From Epiperipatus broadwayi (lineage: Eukaryota; Onychophora; Udeonychophora; Euonychophora; Peripatidae): a DNA stretch of 64,000 nt. Positions within the stretch are counted from its first letter, which is position 1; each line of letters begins with the position of its first letter. A program made the translations under genes and the position numbers. The notes beneath the pieces were generated by a model, which did not search any database, had not been told where the DNA came from, and saw nothing but the letters and a program-made list of their open reading frames with translations. Positions 24,028 through 35,154 of this stretch are shown here, in pieces. The stretch covers positions 1 to 64,000 of the forward strand of contig JAQFVV010013361.1 in NCBI GenBank assembly GCA_028023455.1. Reading direction: 5' to 3'.

Positions 24028-24275
24028 GGCATGGATAGTCAAAATAAGAGTCATAGATCAATTCATAGATAACATGAATGACCCTATCTCTTAAGCTTGT
24101 AAGTTATAAACAGTGAGGATTGCCAATTCCTCTACAAGCTTTATGATAAATGCTTAGCCAGAGCCAGCATTTAAAATATCTCTGTCAGGAACCCCTCCCC
24201 AAACCCCTGACCATGGTTTCGTGCTTTGGCACTCCTCAGAGAGGTGTCAGGGTAGGTTCAGACACTAGACATAAT
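24028..24275 (-). repeat. R5 family copy with the intact hammerhead
   Basis: Full-length-like R5 on the minus strand: leader ending in GTCTGAACCTACCCTGACA, hammerhead (24203-24245), GGGGAGGGGTTCCTGACAG, then the conserved trailer with AAGCTTGTAGAGGAATTGG and the run to TCTTATTTTGAC. Closest relatives are at 58.23-58.50 and 58.64-58.92 kb. No open frame; a small non-coding repeat of retrozyme or non-autonomous PLE type is suggested. Confidence 0.75.
24203..24245 (-). ncRNA. Hammerhead ribozyme, all invariant positions canonical (R5)
   Basis: Minus strand, 5' to 3': stem I ACCUCU (24245-24240), core CUGAGGA (24239-24233), stem II GUGC (24232-24229), loop CAAA, GCAC (24224-24221), GAAA with G12 at 24220, stem III ACC/GGU around AU, C17 at 24209, and AGGGGU (24208-24203) closing a 6-bp stem I. 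The 10.1-11.1 pair is G-C and 15.1-16.1 is A-U. Predicted cleavage is after 24209 on the minus strand. The short stem III is what is described for hammerheads of PLEs and retrozymes. Expression was not assessed. Confidence 0.88.
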
Positions 24276-25106
24276 ATGGCATGGATTTATTATTTTATTT
24301 AATACAATTAAATGGATGTTCATATATAGATGGTTCCTGCTTTCAGTTGCATCAAAAACTACTTTGTCTTGAAACCTTGTTTTAGTTACAACATAGATAT
24401 GTCTGAAAATAGATTTGGTTTGGTAGTATGTGACTATTATTTCATCTGAAGATCAAAAGAAATCCATTTTGTGCTGGTAATAGATAAAGAAGTAATGAAA
24501 TGAAGTTGTCCACAAAACTTAAATCAAATTACATGCAGTATTTGTTTTTCATCACTGGTAATTGATATGCAATTGGAGTTCCTAGTTATTGGTTTTTTAA
24601 TTCAATAAATAAAAAGAGATGCTCAGAATTTTTTTAATGTGTATTTTGTTTAATTTATTTTATTAAGTTTTAATTTTATTTATCAATTCATCTCTGAGAG
24701 ATTTCCACATTGGTGGAAAAGCACATTCTAGAACTCAAGGTCTATGAATCATACATAGATCAGCCTTGTCTCATTCTGTGCTGAAACATTTTATAAGTTT
24801 CTGCACAATAAATTTTATAATAATTCTGTTCTGCATAGTTTAAAGCAGTGGTAGATTGGTAGAGAGTAGATCTCAAAATCCATAATAACATCTCTGCTTT
24901 CATGTTAGGTATTCCATCTTACTTATGAATACCTGAGTGATTAACCATTTGGTTATTCACAATTAATGTTTAGGAAATGGTTGAATCTGGATTATAAAGT
25001 CTTTATGGTACTGATTTGATCAATCTGTAAATTAACATTGTGAAATCTTATTTGTAAATTTTGGAGAGTTTTATATCAACTCTTTAATCATATAAACTAG
25101 ATTTAG
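24276..25106. other. Intergenic sequence, nothing recognised
   Basis: No supported gene or shared repeat. Confidence 0.4.
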
Positions 25107-25200
25107 TTAATATATAGGATATATGAGCACAAACTTTCACACGACCTACCACTCTCCACTCTCTCTCATAATACTGATACACTTGAACACATATATTAAA
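25107..25200 (-). repeat. R1 family, 3' end fragment
   Basis: Matches the R1 end downstream of the ribozyme (plus strand ACTTTCACACGACC, CACTCTCCACTCTC and TTGAACACATATAT). No ribozyme part. Confidence 0.7.
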
Positions 25201-26170
25201 TGAATCTTTTTTTTCTGCTAGAATCTTTATCATAGTTATAAATAAGTAAACAATAAAGACAATAAATAATATAAATAATAAAATTTTATTACATATAAAA
25301 AGCTTATCTTTTATAGTATTCTTAATTTATAATTTGAAATACAATAATTTATATTAGCATGGATTGATTGGGGTTATCTTTTGAAAAAAAAAATGAACAA
25401 AACTATCCTTTTATATTATTAAGATTTTTTTTAAGCTTCCTTTCTATCCACGAGCAAAAGTTAATTAACCAATAAGTCATTTAACAGGTGTGTTTTCCAC
25501 TTTTTTCAGTAAGTGGACACAATTTCAATAAAAATTGGATGAACAGATTATACAGACCATTATTTTTTTTAGAAAGAATCGCAATAATTCTTAAATGATG
25601 CACTATGACTTGAGGAGAAGGAATGAAACCAGCATTTAAATGTTAACTATAAAGAATTTTTTTATATCTTTGGTGCAGAATTTTTTTTAAAGATTTGCAA
25701 CAAATTGGTTTGTTTGTTCAGACCCCAGAATATCATCTCTGCAGAGGAATTCTTCCAGAATTACTTGAACTAAGAAGATTAATAAATAATGGAGATAACT
25801 AACTATAACTACAGGGTGGAAAGACTTTCTTTATATATCATTAAAAATTACTGTTTCATCTCTTATATTTTTAATTTTCAGTGAGAACCCTATTGACATA
25901 GGTAAATGTTCAAAAAGGATCAAAACTGATCAGTTCTGAATATTTGTCATGAATATTAGGAAAGAGCTTTTACTGCATATTAAGACTCTGAAAGGTAAAC
26001 AGCATTTTAATGATAAATATACTTATCTGTAGATTTAGTTTGCTATCTCTTGTTATTCATTAATATAATAAATAATTGATGAAACACTATATTACTTTTA
26101 CAATGCTTTATTATCCACCCTTTCCTTCTGTTTACAGTTTCAATTGCTCCAGCAATCATAACCTCCACCC
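25201..26170. other. AT-rich intergenic sequence, nothing recognised
   Basis: No supported gene or repeat. Confidence 0.4.
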
Positions 26171-26240
26171 AGAAAGTGGGATTAGGGGATATAGGGGGGT
26201 TTTTGGGGGGAAAAAAAAATAAAAAGAAGGGGGGAGGAAA
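26171..26240 (+). repeat. G-rich tract, possible G-quadruplex
   Basis: Four G runs (GGG, GGGG, GGGGGG, GGGGGG) separated by ATTA, ATATA and TTTTT, followed by A-rich and further G-rich sequence. Exceptional in this AT-rich context. It satisfies a loose quadruplex pattern. Confidence 0.5.
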
Positions 26241-26969
26241 AAAATTATATTACTCATTAAGTAGATAATCTTTAATCTAATGAATGAATAAAAATTACTA
26301 ATAGCTAAATAAATCATAGATTTCTACTTTACTCTTATCAAATTATAATAAGTTGCATACCAACCCAGAATGGAGTTCAATATTTTTATAACATCAAAAA
26401 GTAACCAGACATGAGTTTGAACCCACTATTACAAAATAGGTTTGTATTGAGAGGCACGATATTAAACGTAAAGTAAAGGAGGCTTACTCCATAGTGAAAA
26501 ACTCCTTCAACATTAATCACAAAGAATCATGATTTGCTATATCCAAAAGATGGGCTAATTGACTCATTTGCATAATGTTTGCATATTGTACATACATAAT
26601 GATTCCTATGAGTGAGTCATAACAGGCGATGATTATAAAAAATATACTTTCTCGAAAGTGCTAAGTCTTTTTAATTTGTTAATTATCATTTATATAGCTT
26701 TAAGTTATAAGTGTGTTGGTACAATTTTATTATTATAATAGCTAAATAGTCATTTACCAAAAATAATGTAATAAAATCTCTAAAAAAAAAGTACTTTTTT
26801 TTTAAACATTGGAGATGCTCTTTATTCAATTATCTGATGGTTTTAAATGTCTGCTAGTCTTCTTTTGAACTGTTGTTTTTATTTTCTTCTCTTTGTTTAC
26901 ATAAATAAAAAGAAAAAACAAGAATGATAGTTTTGAAGAAAACTACCAGAAAGTTAAAATTATCACATG
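26241..26969. other. AT-rich intergenic sequence, nothing recognised
   Basis: No supported gene or repeat. Confidence 0.4.
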
Positions 26970-27086
26970 AAAAGTGTCAAGCATTGGTGGTCGAGAGGTC
27001 AGCAACGGCTGCTTTACAAGCGGTTGTCCCGGGTTATCGGGTTCGCTTCCTGGCTGATGCTATGACACATGATAAAAAAAAAGTGT
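26970..27086 (+). mobile_element. tRNA-like SINE copy 5, with 8-bp TSD
   Basis: Body 26978-27078 between AAAAGTGT repeats (26970-26977 and 27079-27086). Well preserved: GCATTGGTGGTCGAGAGG head, a CTTTACA anticodon-like loop, CCCGGG variable-arm-like segment, GGGTTCGCTTCC B-box-like segment and GATGCTATGACACATGA tail. Head GCATTGG can pair with GCTGATGC as a tRNA-like acceptor stem. Confidence 0.88.
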
Positions 27087-27210
27087 AAAAGCAAACATGT
27101 AATGAGAAAAAGGAATTGAAGAATAAATAACTAAACATCTTGGAAAAAAGAATTGATGTTTGTGGATTGCCTATTTGAGAAACTTTATAAATATATTTGA
27201 AAGTTTTGAG

Positions 27211-27333
27211 CTACTTGGAAATTTTTCCATGTGTCATAGCATCGGCTGGGAAGTGAACCCACTAATCCGGGACAATTGTAAAGCAGCTGAGCTGACCACT
27301 CGACCACCAACGCTTGTCTACTTGGACATTTTT
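27211..27333 (-). mobile_element. tRNA-like SINE copy 6, with 16-bp TSD
   Basis: Body 27227-27317, inverted, flanked by CTACTTGGAAATTTTT and CTACTTGGACATTTTT (one mismatch). Same subfamily as copy 5 and only about 130 bp from it, in opposite orientation. An apparent 111-codon frame across it is accidental. Confidence 0.87.
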
Positions 27334-27682
27334 TTCCAAGTTTTTTTTTTACATTCAAACTTAAAGTCACAGCATAGGCATGATAGAAACATGTATCATA
27401 AGATCTATTATGGCTATAGTACATTTTTGAAAAGTCTCAACATGCAATTGATGCATATCCACTTGCCATTCTTATGGTCTGAGTTCAAATTTTAGCCAAA
27501 TATTTTTTTTAACATATATATATTTTTTTTTGGATAACTGATTTACAGTCAAATTAACTATCAACCATTGTGTGAAAAATAGTTATTCAGATAGACTTAG
27601 AAGTTGCAGTAAATATGAAAACTTCTGGTAATTAGACAATTTAGTTTCATCTTTATTTTTCTATGATGGAGTGTTGTAAAAT

Positions 27683-28030
27683 ATAGGGTATATGAAAACA
27701 GACTTTCACACGACCCACCACTCTCCACACTATCTCATAACTGATAAACTTGAACACATATATGTTGAAAAGATAAATAATCACCAATATACATATTTCA
27801 TGCAAACTAGCAATCATCAGTTGGTCCAGATTATCATCTCTACACATATATGCTACAAGTACTCAGATATATATTAAGATAGCCAATCCTCATACTTTAA
27901 TGGACAGGCTTCAATCTACTCCACACTCCAATTCTTCAACAGTCCATCCAATTGAAAATCTGATGATGGAATGCTCAAAGGCCACCCTGAGGCCGAGATT
28001 CTTGTCACACCCATGGAGTGTTGTGTAATC
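27683..28030 (-). repeat. R1 family copy with hammerhead
   Basis: Nearly full-length R1 in minus-strand sense: 5' part with ATCTCGGCCTCAGGGTGGCC and CCATCATCAGATTTTCA, a middle with GCCTGTCCATTAAAGTATGA, the hammerhead at 27783-27825, then TCTTTTCAACATATATGTG and an end with GTGGGTCGTGTGAAAGTCTG. No open frame. Confidence 0.78.
27783..27825 (-). ncRNA. Hammerhead ribozyme motif, R1 family
   Basis: Minus strand: stem I ACCAA/UUGGU (5 bp), intact CUGAUGA (27820-27814), stem II reduced to UGC/GCA with a U.U mismatch next to the core, GAAA (27799-27796), stem III AUA/UAU around UG, A17. The core is intact but stem II has weakened by transitions relative to the 8.5-kb copy. Confidence 0.65.
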
Positions 28031-29290
28031 ATTTTTTAAAGTAACTTATTTACCCTATTTATTTACCTTTTATATACATTATTGAATTAAATTAATGAAT
28101 TTTCCATAATTATATTTGAATTTCTGCATGAAAGTAGCAGTTGTATATTAATTAATTCCCACTCATATTTTTTATATCCTAATATTATTTTTAAAATATA
28201 AAAATTGTTTCTGAAAACATGCAATAAATATTTGTCTTTTTTATCATATTATTTGAAGTTAATAGACACTTGTACACACTCATTTTATCTTAATATTATT
28301 TTTATGCAAAAATTAAATTATACTGCTGAACCAGTTTCAATATTTTGATTACCTCATAATTCTTGCCAAAGTTCTTCATTTTTTGATCGTTAATACATTA
28401 ATTCCAAAACTTCTTCATTATCCACACTATCTATTGCCTGCTCATCTCTTTATTTAAAATACTTGGCATGACAATAGATGTAGTTACAATTGTAAAAACT
28501 ATTTTGTTATTCATTATTACTACAATATATAATTCTTTAATATTTTGTGCCTTAATGTAAATATTTTACAAGTGAAAATTTCAATATCCTCACTAATTAA
28601 ATTCTTATATGCCTTTTTGGTGCAGAGTGCTTTCTTTAAAAGTCACTTGTTAAAATAGCAATTTATTTTTTAACTATATTACAGAAAATAACATACAATA
28701 ATTTGAATTTACTTGCTATGTTTTCAAATTACATATTTAGTAGTTTAATATATAGTTATTCTAACAGGTGCCCTTTAAAGAGCGTGCTCTGCTTAAAATT
28801 ATTATGGAATAATTATAAAGTTTATATTGTCTTTTGTAGAATTCCCCACAGCTTTATGTTATCATCCTTATTTATAATAACAATGTCATCATATTGTTGA
28901 TATATTTTTTTCATTCTTTATTATGATATTACTTTATAGTTTTGATTCTTCTTTTTATTATTATTATAGGGTTGTTTTTTTATTTCATATTTATATTTCC
29001 TTATAACATTTTAATATTTTGCATCATTTTGTAGAATTCCATGTACTCAGTTTTTTTAATTGGTAATATTTTAATATTTTACTCTATCAAAAGTTTACTG
29101 ACAAGTTGCTGCATTTTCTAACTGCCATGTTATCTTCTTGCTATCATTCAAGTTTGAGCTATCTTCAAATTTTGTTAATATTTTAAAACTCTTAACAAGT
29201 TCTAGCTAAAATTTATTGCATAATTTATGAAAATTAAAGATATTAATCTTTGATATTGTTTGTCTTAATAGCTATTGCCTCTATTACTTT
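28031..29290 (-). pseudogene. Possible LINE reverse-transcriptase relic
   Basis: On the minus strand around 28875-28900 a frame reads QYDDIVIINKDD, which resembles the RT catalytic box (Y/F-x-DD) with its hydrophobic followers. Flanking frames are broken and no other RT box could be assigned. It may be the continuation of the RTE endonuclease relic at 30.5-30.9 kb, separated by a later insertion. Low certainty. Confidence 0.25.
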
Positions 29291-30060
29291 GTTTGACACA
29301 TGCCTCAGATCTTACTAAAACCCACAACATCATACACAACTTGGTAGCATCATATGGTTTTAACACCATTCTCCAAAAAAGCTTTGCTTCAAAAGGTAAC
29401 ACCCACCGACCAACTCTCACCAGGCAGTCAAACATGGATCACTAAACTCACAAGTCTTATCAAACAGCACTACCCAATAATGAACACATTCGATTCTAAA
29501 ATCTTATGGCAAGCATACACAATCCTCACTTACATCCTATAATCAACACCCTTTATTACAACAATCAGAAACTGGTATCCAACTTTAAAATATGGAGTCT
29601 AGAGTTCAAATACCTAGATTTCCTCATCAAATACAACATTAACAGACTACCTACAAATCACTTCCTCTTTTACAAATGATGTTACAACAACACAGACCCT
29701 ACTTGCAGCATTTGCATGAATGTCGATGAGACATCGGATAATCTCTTCTCACAGTGTACAGGTCTCAGAGTAATCTGAGAAATTATACTCTCCAACACCA
29801 AGATAGATTTTCAACTGATCTTATCTTTGAAGGATAGTATCAATAATAAAACCTACCCAATAATTTGTCTCTCAATATTTTTGAACTACGCTATATGGGT
29901 TACGTGTTGTAAACTAATCATGGAACACCCACAACCTCTTATAACACAGGTTTTTTCAAAACAATGATTAAAATCCAGAAGAGAGACAAATTCCTGGCAT
30001 CATCAAAAGCATTTGAGGGCACCTGGACATTATACAATATGCCAAACTAACAACAAAGAA
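29291..30060 (+). pseudogene. LINE 3' fragment with CxxC zinc-knuckle (zf-RVT-like)
   Basis: With stops and frameshifts bridged, the region reads segments such as KIWSLEFKYLDFLIKYN, LPTNHFLFYK, TDPTCSICMNVDETSDNLF and SQCTGLR. The order (LPT, then CxxC, an acidic ET-D and a final C) fits the zinc-binding domain at the C-terminus of some LINE polyproteins. The same domain occurs on the minus strand at 35.6-35.9 kb. It lies between two relics of an RTE copy, so it probably inserted into it. Confidence 0.6.
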
Positions 30061-30229
30061 AAAAAGGGGGGAACAACATTCTTATAACAAATATGTGAAA
30101 GATTTAATGTGCACACCATCTTGCACTTAGAGCACAACAACATAGTCTCAATTGAACTCCAAATGGAAATAACAAGATAGTTAGAACAACAATAATAGTA
30201 ATAATAACAAGTCAGATGTCACATGACTT
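30061..30229. other. LINE 3' UTR-like AC-rich sequence
   Basis: Non-coding continuation of the preceding LINE fragment, ending in a degenerate AAT-rich stretch. Confidence 0.3.
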
Positions 30230-30425
30230 ATATATAGCTTGCACTTACAAATATGTAAAATTAAGAGCGTGCTAATAGCTCTAAACAAGCTTTTTTTTTT
30301 ATTTATTTATTTATGATAAATGCTACTACAAGAGAAGACATTCAAATCATTTTTATCTTGGATTGTCCCCATCCCCAGATCGGTTTCGACCTATGGGTCT
30401 CTTGTAAACTAATATGTTTGGTTTG
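30230..30425 (-). repeat. R4 family copy 3 with hammerhead relic
   Basis: Plus strand AATAGCTCTAAACAAGC, a TTTA-repeat expansion, GATAAATGCTACTACAAG, then the ribozyme-side GTCCCCATCCCCAGATCGG. Minus-strand relic at 30372-30412: UACAAGA in place of CUGANGA, perfect stem II GACC/GGUC with CATA loop, intact GAAA and a C17-like AUC followed by UGGGG. Confidence 0.65.
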
Positions 30426-30479
30426 ATACCATTGTATATCTTAGAAATAATAAATTATTATTGAAACTAAAAGTGATCA

Positions 30480-30900
30480 TTTTTTATGTTAGTTCTTTTA
30501 GCATATTACAATTTTGAATTATGAATAATCCAAATCTATCCTACCTTCATTTGAATACTTATATGCCTTTTTAAAACTTTCATGAAAAATAAAAAATTTT
30601 CTTTAAATTTCACAAATCTATATTCTCTTATTTCTATTTTTATAATCAAATTTATTTCCAGCACATTCATATTTCAATTGGTTCCAATTCTAGAATTAAA
30701 ATCTTCCATGACAATTATAAAATGTTTAGCCTGATTAAAAACTTTCTGTCCATTTAAATACAAAATAGCTACTTCTTTATCACAATACAATTTTGTTAAA
30801 GCATAAACATGAACTATCTGTATTTGCTAGCTTCCATTAAGTTAAATAATTTTCTTTACTCACTCTGGCTGATATAACATCAATACTTATAATAATTACT
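30480..30900 (-). pseudogene. RTE-clade LINE, endonuclease-domain relic
   Basis: Minus-strand peptides match the endonuclease of the RTE at 50.1-50.4 kb: KVFNQAKHFIIVMEDFNSRI (catalytic GDFNA changed to EDFNS), then GNKFDYKNRNKR, YKYSNEGR and IDLDYS. Stops and frameshifts are present; an old, inactive copy. Confidence 0.65.
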
Positions 30901-33317
30901 TAAATTTTTTTATATATAATGCATCCCATTTCACTTGCGTTTGTAATATTTATGACTTTATGTTAAACTATGGTCTACTTTTCAAATTAATTCATGCACT
31001 TTTTCTTCTAACCAATCTCCTGCTTAGTATTAGATGGTTCTGCCAATTCGCACAATATACTTTCACTTGAAGATAATCTATAATTGTATCACTATCTTAA
31101 TAAAAGGTCATCATTTGGTAATAGTTTACATTCTTAAAACTGTGATTTTTAGCACTTTCTCTACCTTAAGCCATCAACCATTGTTTTGTTTTGAGACTTG
31201 ATCATTTTGAAGATATGAAGGGCATAATTTAATGTTATCTGTTATAACTGTAATACAAAAAGATTTGATTCCTTTACAGATACAAGAAACACACATTCTG
31301 CCTTCAATAAAATTTGTTGACTTCTTAGTTAAGAACTATCAAGCACTTGAAGGAGAAGATTGTGGGGTTGAGTGGTCACACTCTGAAAGATAAAAGCAGT
31401 AAAACTTCACACTGGCTGATGTATGTTGATGAGTATCTTATCATGTTCATTTATCATGTGAAAAATCATATGGTAAGAACAGCTACAGTGATAAGAATAA
31501 AGATGTGGACATAAAGAATTTATTCTTCTCATTCCACACATTTATTATTTTTTACTCACAAAATTATTTTTAAAATAAAAATTTAATTGCATTCCTTAAT
31601 CATTTTTTTAATAAATTGATTTGCATATTTACTACAATTCATTGTTGAGATAAACTGCTATTGATCTAAATACAATCAAGTACTAGTTATTTTTCCAATA
31701 CATACAAAATATGTGTTTAAATCATATATATTTAAATGAAATGTCATTTTATTTAAAATAAAATGAAAACAAATATTTAATCAATATTTTCTTGGATTCA
31801 CATTAAAATAAGCCACAAACGTAGATTTTGTTTTTTAAATTGAAATAAATATGCTTCCAGTTTTATTTTTATTTTTATTTTTTTAAAAAGTAATCATAAT
31901 ATTATATTTTTTCCAGGAATCTTCATAGCTGAAAGTGTTCTCAACCAAAAGACTTCTGTATTTTCAATTTTTATAACTCTCAATTCATAATATATCTTTG
32001 GCAGACTATTTATTCCCATGTTATTTACTTTCAAAATTAAACGTTTATTCACACCCAAAACGGATTTGCAAAATACATATAAAAATACAAACCACCCGTG
32101 CTATTTATTAATTGGGTGTTTTTTCTATCATTTTCTTTGTTTTCGTTTTCCTCCTCCTCTACTTCCCAATAAATCACTATTCCCTGATATTCTGTCCTTG
32201 TTCATTCTTCTAATATCATCATACCAGTTTGATATCTTATTTTCGAAGATTGTCATCACATTTTTTTACTCCCAATAACTTTTGTGATCTTTTGATTTGT
32301 TTTTTTCTCCAGTCTTATACTTTTCGCCCATCTTGTCCACTTTTCTTCGTTATTATTCATGTTTCTACCAAATACAATGGCATATTCTGTACTAAGATAT
32401 CGTATATAAGTCTTTTTGTTTTCATCAGTATAATATTATATTATTTTTTTATAAATAAAAATTGAATTATATAATAGTTATATAATTTTTGTGTGAAGAA
32501 TGCATCCACAAAACTATTATGTGGAAATTTAAAAAACTTAAAAAAATCTTAAACATTTTGTTTTATTTAATTGAAATTAATTATAAATTTTTAAAAAATA
32601 ATAATTAAAAAATATTATAAAGTTCAATTATTTAAAAATTAAAAATGTGTATTTGAAAAATAATTAAATGAATTCTAATTAAAAAAAATAGTTTACTATT
32701 TAATCAATTAAAATTAATCTAAAGTGTTTTTGAAAAGTTATGACAATCCCATGTGTGCATTATTAAACAAGTTACTTAATAGCTTACAAAAGATAAGATT
32801 TTAATTCTGAAATTGTTATAGATTTATATTTATTAATATAATAAATACAAACGATATAAACTCTTCAATATGCCATTTATAAATTATATATTTTTATCCA
32901 TTGCTACACTGATAAAAAAACTTGACCAATTTTCATAAGTCTTATGTTTCAACTAATTGTCCTTAATAAATTGCATTGAGAAAAGATCAATCCCAAATCA
33001 AAATACACTCACGTGACACACACGTGAGCACGGCGTGAATGTGTGTATGTTTAATATAAAAAAATCTTTACAAACTAAATTTTAATTCTGAAAATTCATT
33101 GAAGTATAAATATAATTGTGCATAAAATGGAATTCTAAAAACATAGTCCAATATGTACAAAAAAAATAAATGAAATGGCCAAGCTTCAGAAAGTCTTGTG
33201 ACATTCTAGTAGTTAAGCCTCAACCCAAACATATTTAGCTCATGAATTTGTCACTTTATTATTGCAATATCAAATAATGGATTATTCTCCTGTACATGAG
33301 GAGTCAGAATGACTAAT
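30901..33317. other. AT-rich intergenic sequence, nothing recognised
   Basis: T/C-rich frames at 32018-32465 look like composition artefacts. A 21-bp inverted repeat with two CACGTG boxes lies at 33008-33028. Confidence 0.4.
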
Positions 33318-33668
33318 ATGTCAACATGGGCAGAATGACAACCTTGGCACTATCAAGGGCTTTGAATGTTCCATCATCAGATTTTCAATGAAATGGAAGG
33401 CTAAAGAGTTGTGAGTTGGAATAGTTTGAAGCCTGTCCATTAAAGTATAAAGATTGGCTATCTTAATATAAAGCTGAGTACTGATTATATATATGTGTGA
33501 GGATAGTAATCTAGACCAACTGATGATTGCTGGTTTAGCATGAAATACGTATATTGGTGATTATTTATTTTTTCAACATGTGTGTGATCAGGTGGGTCAG
33601 CAATATGAGATGGCACTGAGAGTTGTGGGTCGTGTAAAAGTCTGAGTTTGAACCCGCATATATTACAT
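33318..33668 (+). repeat. R1 family copy with hammerhead
   Basis: Near full-length R1 on the plus strand: CTTTGAATGTTCCATCATCA, GAAGCCTGTCCATTAAAGTA, GGCTATCTTAATAT, hammerhead (33515-33558), TTTTTTCAACATGTGTGTG, GGGTCGTGTAAAAGTCTG and a final B-box-like GAGTTTGAACCC before an (AT)-rich tail. The B-box-like end hints at a pol III promoter, as in the hammerhead-bearing schistosome SINE-like repeats, but no clear A box was identified. Confidence 0.78.
33515..33558 (+). ncRNA. Hammerhead ribozyme motif, R1 family, intact core
   Basis: Stem I ACCAA (33515-33519) with UUGGU (33554-33558); core CUGAUGA (33520-33526); stem II UGCU/AGCA with GGUUU loop, its core-proximal pair being U.U instead of G-Y; GAAA (33542-33545); stem III AUA/UAU around CG; A17 at 33553, so predicted cleavage follows 33553. 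All invariant core bases are present. Confidence 0.78.
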
Positions 33669-34264
33669 ATATAAATGCAGGTTTAAGCATGTACAATGTA
33701 TTAATATCAAATAATGTAATTGTATAATTAGTTAACAGTTAAAAATATCTGTTTTATTTTTAAAAATTTCTAAATTATTATTTTTTATCTCTCAAACATG
33801 GTTTTTAAAAACAAAATATAACTGAGTACAGTACTTATTGATTTTACTGTTATTATATAATTATATATTTTTTTAAAAAAAGTATACATAAGATTCTTAT
33901 ACTTTTAGCATTTACTATATGTTTGCCTTTAATAAAATTGTTATTAAATGGTGGGGGGAAAGTCATACAATTATTTTACTTATATAGATGGAAGATCTTT
34001 ATATTTTCATTTGTTTGAAGCCTGGTTGGCAATATTTAAATTGAGAAAACTCTTAGGCTTATCAAGTATTGTAAAAAAAAAAATATACAGCACATAATTA
34101 ATTCAAATATTTATTATTTCTAACCAAAATATTTTAATCAAGCTTCTATATTAATAAATGAGGCATGAGGGTAAACAATCATTATTTTTTTAAATATTGA
34201 CTTATGCTAGGTTAAGTATTTTAAAATATTTATTGCACAGTGTTATGTTATATATATGTAAATA
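33669..34264. other. AT-rich intergenic sequence, nothing recognised
   Basis: No supported gene or repeat. Confidence 0.4.
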
Positions 34265-35060
34265 CATAATTTAGTATGTATACAATTATAATCCTGTGCA
34301 CAAAAAATTAGTCTTCTCACACAAGTGCTATTAGATTAAATTTACATGCACTCACCCATCAATAAGGGTTTTAAAAACATAAATGTAACATTTATGCTTA
34401 GAGCTTATTTTTATATAAACTAACCCTTGTTGACCATGCTTAAATCAGGACTTGAATGTATTATGAGCCTGATATTTCAACTGACAAATTATTTATACAA
34501 ATTTAGTTTATATATTACAGGGAAGAGAAAGTTTCTCATTTTTATTTATCTGCATTTTAAAATTATAATAGCTTGAATATATGTAAATTAATAATTTAGT
34601 GACTTATACAATAGTAATATTGTAGAAGGAAATTAATCTTCACACATGCACTGTTAGATTAAATAAAGTTCATACACCCATCAATAAGTGCTTTAAAAGC
34701 ATAAGTGTAACACTTATGCCTAGAGCTTATTTTTATATAAAGCAACTCTTATTGACAGTGCCATCTCTAAATTATTTATTTACATATATTCAAAATAATA
34801 TAATCCAAAATCACAGGAGCTTAAAAATGAAAAACTTTCTTTTCCTTGTGATATATAAACTAAGTTTGTATAAATAATTTGTCAATTAAAATATCAAGCT
34901 CATAATAAATTTAAGTCTTGATTTAACTATAGTGAATTAGGTTTGGTTTATATAAAAATAAGTTCTAAGCATAAGTGTTACATTTATGCTTTTAAAACAC
35001 TTATTGAAGGGTGAGAGTATGTAAATTTAATCTTATAGTCTAGGTATAAAGATTAATTTC
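34265..35060. repeat. R7: foldback array, two direct units and one inverted unit
   Basis: Units starting near 34265 and 34592 are direct (period about 327 bp, the second shortened). The unit at about 34780-35060 is inverted. Shared landmarks: AAAAGCATAAGTGTAACACT, AGAGCTTATTTTTATATAAA and CACCCATCAATAAG. A fourth copy is at 61.97-62.35 kb. The facing units form a long palindrome. No coding capacity. Confidence 0.8.
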
Positions 35061-35154
35061 CTTCCACAAAATTATAATATATATGTATATATTGTACTTA
35101 CTGAAGTTTGAGATGAGTTTCAGTATGTGGTAAATTATCAGTCATAAATTGTTT

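Noticed and set aside
27160-27495. 111-codon frame
   Set aside because: It runs across an inverted SINE copy and its TSDs, so it is a chance frame.
32018-32465. Two overlapping hydrophobic frames
   Set aside because: T- and C-rich composition gives Phe/Leu/Ser-rich peptides; no domain or start context.
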